A DNA stretch of 55,998 bases from Burkholderiales bacterium (lineage in GTDB: Bacteria; Pseudomonadota; Gammaproteobacteria; Burkholderiales; Burkholderiaceae_F). A program made the translations under genes and the position numbers. Below are positions 53,378 through 55,998 of the stretch, one piece after another. The notes under the pieces were generated by a model, which was given only the letters and a program-made list of their open reading frames with translations, was not told where the DNA came from and did no database searches. The first letter of the stretch is position 1; each line of letters opens with the position of its first letter. The DNA lies in contig CP070661.1 of the NCBI GenBank assembly GCA_020355165.1, positions 2,168,051-2,224,048 on the forward strand, written 5' to 3'.

Positions 53378-54787
53378 ATGAACGCACCGACCCCCCTGCG
53401 CCAGGTTGCCCGGCCCCTGCCCGAGGCCTTCCTCGCCGCGCTGCAGAGCCGCTTCGGCGAGCAGTCGTCGACGGCGGCGGCGGTGCGCGAGCACCACGGC
53501 CGCGACGAGTCGGCCTATCCGCCGATGCCGCCCGATGCGGTGGTGTTCGCCCGCTCGACCGAGGACGTGGCGGCACTGGTCGAGCTGGCCGCCCTGCACC
53601 GGGTGCCGGTGATCCCCTTCGGCGTCGGCTCCTCCCTCGAAGGCCACCTGCTGGCGATCGAGGGGGGCGTCAGCATCGACCTGTCGCAGATGAACCGCGT
53701 GCTGGCGATCAATTCCGAGGACCTGACCGTGACCGTTCAGGCCGGCGTCACGCGCATGCAGCTGAACAACGAGATCAAGCACACCGGGCTGTTCTTCCCG
53801 ATCGACCCGGGGGCCGATGCCACCATCGGCGGAATGGCGGCAACACGCGCCTCCGGCACCAACGCGGTGCGCTACGGCACGATGCGCGAGAACGTCCTCG
53901 GCCTGACCGTGGTGACCGCCGAGGGCAAGGTGATCCGCACGTCGAGGCGGGCGAAGAAGTCGAGCGCCGGCTACGACCTGACCCGCGTGTTCGTCGGCGC
54001 CGAGGGCACGCTCGGCGTCATCACCGAGGCGACGCTTCGCCTTTACCCGCAGCCGGAGGCGATCGCCGCGGCGATCTGCTCGTTCCCCAGCGTCGAGGCG
54101 GCGGTGGCCAGCACCATCGCCACCATCCAGATGGGGGTGCCGATCGCCCGCTGCGAGCTGCTCGATGCGCTGACGGTGAAAGCGGTCAACCTGCGCGACA
54201 AGCTCGGCCTGCCCGAAGCGCCGCTGCTGCTGTTCGAGTTCCACGGCACGCGCGCCGGTGTCGAGGAGCAGACCACGGCGGTGCAGGAGATCGCCCGCGA
54301 GCACGGCGGACACGACTTTCAGTGGGCCACCACGCCGGAGGAGCGCACCCGGCTGTGGACGGCGCGGCACAACGCCTACTTCGCCTGCCTGCAGCTGAAG
54401 CCCGGCTCGCGCAGCTGCACGACCGACGTGTGCGTGCCGATCTCGCGCCTGGCCGAGTGCATCGGCGAGACACTGCACGACATCGAGTCGAGCAGCCTGC
54501 CGGCGCCGATCCTGGGCCACGTCGGCGACGGCAACTTCCACTGCGCCATCCTCGTCGATCCGGCCGACCCGGACGAGATCGAGGAAGCCGAGCGGCTCAA
54601 CCGTCGCATCGTCGAGCGGGCGCTGCGGATGGACGGCACCTGCACCGGCGAGCACGGCGTCGGCATGCACAAGATGGACTTCCTGCTCGAGGAGCACGGC
54701 GCCGACGGCGTCGAGCTGATGGCGCGCATCAAGCGCGCCTTCGACCCGCTGAACATCCTGAATCCGGGCAAGGTCCTGCGGCTGTAG
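53378..54787 (+). CDS. FAD-linked oxidase, D-lactate/glycolate dehydrogenase type
   Basis: Flavoprotein 2-hydroxyacid dehydrogenase of 469 residues. The FAD_binding_4 domain has VPVIPFGVGSSLEGHLLAIE, DLTVTVQAGVTRMQLNNEIK, FFPIDPGADATIGGMAATRA plus SGTNAVRYGTMRENVLGL, and SSAGYDLTRVFVGAEGTLGV. The C-terminal domain has LGHVGDGNFHCAILVDP and GTCTGEHGVGMHKMDFL, the latter two typical of D-lactate dehydrogenase (cytochrome) and GlcD. The glycolate oxidase partners glcE and glcF are absent, so the single-subunit cytochrome-linked D-lactate dehydrogenase is the more likely reading. A -10-like TAAGCT is at 53326-53331. Confidence 0.9.
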   Translation: MNAPTPLRQVARPLPEAFLAALQSRFGEQSSTAAAVREHHGRDESAYPPMPPDAVVFARSTEDVAALVELAALHRVPVIPFGVGSSLEGHLLAIEGGVSIDLSQMNRVLAINSEDLTVTVQAGVTRMQLNNEIKHTGLFFPIDPGADATIGGMAATRASGTNAVRYGTMRENVLGLTVVTAEGKVIRTSRRAKKSSAGYDLTRVFVGAEGTLGVITEATLRLYPQPEAIAAAICSFPSVEAAVASTIATIQMGVPIARCELLDALTVKAVNLRDKLGLPEAPLLLFEFHGTRAGVEEQTTAVQEIAREHGGHDFQWATTPEERTRLWTARHNAYFACLQLKPGSRSCTTDVCVPISRLAECIGETLHDIESSSLPAPILGHVGDGNFHCAILVDPADPDEIEEAERLNRRIVERALRMDGTCTGEHGVGMHKMDFLLEEHGADGVELMARIKRAFDPLNILNPGKVLRL

Positions 54788-54884
54788 GAGGCCGGCGCGG
54801 CACGGCGGCACGGCCATTCGGGAGGCACGCCCTCGGCTTCGCGCGCCTGCGCAGCCAACCGCAATCGGACGACCTGAGACGCCA

Positions 54885-55328
54885 ATGCCGATCACCGACC
54901 TGAACCACTACTTCGTGCGCTCGAGGGACCTCGAGCGGTCCCGACGCTTCTACTGCGATGCGCTCGGCTTCCAGGTGATGCCGAGGCCGGGCTTCCCGTT
55001 CCCCGGTTACTGGCTCGGCGTCAATGGCAAGGTCCAGGTCCACATGGGCCTGGACGGGATTGCGGGCGAAGCTGCCTACTACCTCGGCACGTCGAGCGCC
55101 TCGGCCAGGGACAACGCCGGCGTGGTCGACCACATCGCGTTCCAGTGCACCGATGCCGAGGGCATGATGCGGCGCCTGGTCGCGCACGGTTTGCCCACCC
55201 GGACGAGATACATTGCCGAGGTCAAGTTGCTGCAGATCTTCGTCGCCGATCCCGACGGCCTGATGATCGAACTGAACTTCCCCGGCCTCGAGCACGTTCC
55301 TCAATGGGCAGGCGCAGCGAACGCCTGA
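54885..55328 (+). CDS. VOC family (glyoxalase/dioxygenase superfamily) protein
   Basis: A 147-residue vicinal-oxygen-chelate protein with two beta-alpha-beta-beta-beta modules. The first is LNHYFVRSRDLERSRRFYCD plus ALGFQVMPRPG, carrying a metal His. The second is VVDHIAFQCTDAEGMMRRLV through IFVADPDGLMIELNFPG, with a second His and the metal Glu. The reaction is unknown. It lies 97 bases after the oxidase on the same strand and may be cotranscribed. Confidence 0.86.
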   Translation: MPITDLNHYFVRSRDLERSRRFYCDALGFQVMPRPGFPFPGYWLGVNGKVQVHMGLDGIAGEAAYYLGTSSASARDNAGVVDHIAFQCTDAEGMMRRLVAHGLPTRTRYIAEVKLLQIFVADPDGLMIELNFPGLEHVPQWAGAANA

Positions 55329-55479
55329 CCGTGCACCGAAGCGGGCAGGCCGGGCTGGTCTCAGCGGCCGGTCGGTGGTTCTGGCGACCGCGGCTCGTCT
55401 ACTGACGGCCCCGAGCGCGCAACGACGGTTGCGGCGGCGAACAAGGAACCAGTCCGTCGCCGCCGTCTGCAGCGTGACG

Positions 55480-55516
55480 CGGCGGCAAGCCCCGGGCCGC
55501 TGACCCGGGGCCGCCG
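55480..55516. terminator. GC-rich hairpin downstream of the multihaem cytochrome
   Basis: CGGCGG/CCGCCG and CCCCGGG/CCCGGGG arms form an interrupted stem (55480-55496 with 55504-55516) 7 bases beyond the stop of the minus-strand cytochrome gene. No T run in either direction. A likely terminator for the cytochrome transcript, possibly also for the VOC gene. Confidence 0.4.
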
Positions 55517-55523
55517 ATTCAGC

Positions 55524-55998
55524 TCAATCATCGTCTCCGCCGACCCACGACTTCCTGTCGTGACAGGAGTTCGAACAGGTCATCGACGTGCTGTTCCAGC
55601 CGATCGAGCTGGTCAGATCGACGGCGCCGTTGTTGTGCGTGGCCGCGCTGACGCTGGACGAGCTGTAGCCGACGCCGTGGCAATTCGCGCACGACAGCCT
55701 CTGGTGCTCACCATGCTCTCCGCTTGCCGGCGGGATCGCGTGGCAGCTTCCGCAGGCAGCGGTGGTGGGCGGGATCAGCGCGAGCGCATCGGCGATCGCG
55801 CTCACCTGCGTTGAGGTGAGCGTCGACAGCGAGCCCATGCCGCCGGTGTTGCCGCCGATCGCCGCCTGGATGCGCGAGGCCGTGGCGCCGCCCTTGGTCG
55901 AGCTGGCGAGCGCGCCGTGGCAACTGGCGCAGTACATGCCATACAGCGTCGGCCCGTCGGTGACCACCGGCGGTGCGACCGACGCCAGCGCATCGGCG
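55524..55998 (-). CDS. Multihaem c-type cytochrome (5' end outside window)
   Basis: C-terminal 157 residues of an exported cytochrome; the frame is open to the right edge. Haem motifs in order: YCASCHGALA, ACGSCHAIPP, SCANCHGVGY, and finally MTCSNSCHDRKSW, which is CX3CH rather than CX2CH. The segment ASRIQAAIGGNTGGMGSLST plus LTSTQVSAIADALALIPP is a cytochrome c module. ADALASVAPPV at the window edge repeats the ADALALIPP end, so the protein probably contains tandem modules. The C-terminus is acidic (VGGDDD). Ser/Thr-rich linkers between haems resemble extracytoplasmic electron-transfer proteins of metal-reducing bacteria. The electron partner is not identifiable. Confidence 0.85.
   Translation of the reverse strand, partial: ADALASVAPPVVTDGPTLYGMYCASCHGALASSTKGGATASRIQAAIGGNTGGMGSLSTLTSTQVSAIADALALIPPTTAACGSCHAIPPASGEHGEHQRLSCANCHGVGYSSSSVSAATHNNGAVDLTSSIGWNSTSMTCSNSCHDRKSWVGGDDD

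Overview
The window is chromosomal DNA from a very GC-rich (roughly 70% by eye) Gram-negative bacterium. Gene content and gene order point to the Betaproteobacteria, most likely the Burkholderiales: hda-pcnB-folK-deoxynucleoside kinase-panC, queA-tgt-yajC-secD-secF, ilvE with a small zinc-finger gene, glnE-nit-tldD-aroG, TAXI-type periplasmic binding proteins and the fused MaoC/phosphotransacetylase gene are all familiar there. I see no rRNA, CRISPR array, insertion sequence or prophage. One tRNA gene, tRNA-Leu(CAA), is present. Genes are packed tightly, with many 4-base start/stop overlaps. Large open frames on the opposite strands are a by-product of the GC content.

Layout. 1-751: 3'-truncated TAXI solute-binding protein (minus). 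1086-5267: hda, pcnB, folK, a deoxynucleoside kinase and panC. 5321-11330: tRNA-Leu, queA, tgt (queuosine tRNA modification), then yajC-secD-secF (Sec accessory complex). 11368-12552: cytochrome b561 and, converging on it, a cytochrome c'. 12694-14879: purB and a YibF-like GST. 14913-17030: divergent ornithine-cyclodeaminase-like reductase and FAD amine oxidase. 17291-20808 (minus): moaC, a small mechanosensitive-channel-like protein, a membrane-less MgtE paralogue and full MgtE. 20917-25054: BepA-like protease, ferredoxin/flavodoxin-NADP reductase, a conserved unknown and an SDR. 25061-30697: ilvE operon with zinc-finger, SnoaL-like and YheT genes, then MFS, azlC, azlD and an unknown membrane protein. 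31179-36531: amt, glnE and nit (nitrogen). 36586-43251: glycogen phosphorylase, tldD, acyltransferase, a CdsA-like protein and an outer-membrane barrel. 43258-44575: aroG with a phenylalanine leader-peptide attenuator. 44739-47547: alkylation-repair operon (Ada/AlkA fusion, ogt, EamA exporter). 47563-49832: cobalamin adenosyltransferase and a SorAB-like sulfite dehydrogenase. 50324-55998: membrane-anchored TAXI protein, MaoC/Pta fusion, FAD-linked oxidase, VOC protein and the end of a multihaem cytochrome.

The most informative non-coding element is at 43258-43443. A 24-codon leader peptide with seven Phe codons is followed by a textbook intrinsic terminator. A 7-base segment upstream is identical to the 3' arm of the terminator and can therefore form the competing antiterminator. 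It lies directly upstream of the DAHP synthase gene aroG, so first-step aromatic synthesis is very probably controlled by phenylalanyl-tRNA charging through attenuation.

Other points of interest: a CdsA-like protein whose catalytic signature is substituted at nearly every key position; an operon pairing full MgtE with a soluble MgtE-like paralogue and a channel protein; two small reading frames that fill the yajC-secD and secD-secF gaps; a recurrent TA(N)AAT-plus-GCGC promoter pattern that often places the start codon at the transcription start; and a CX3CH haem motif in the terminal cytochrome.
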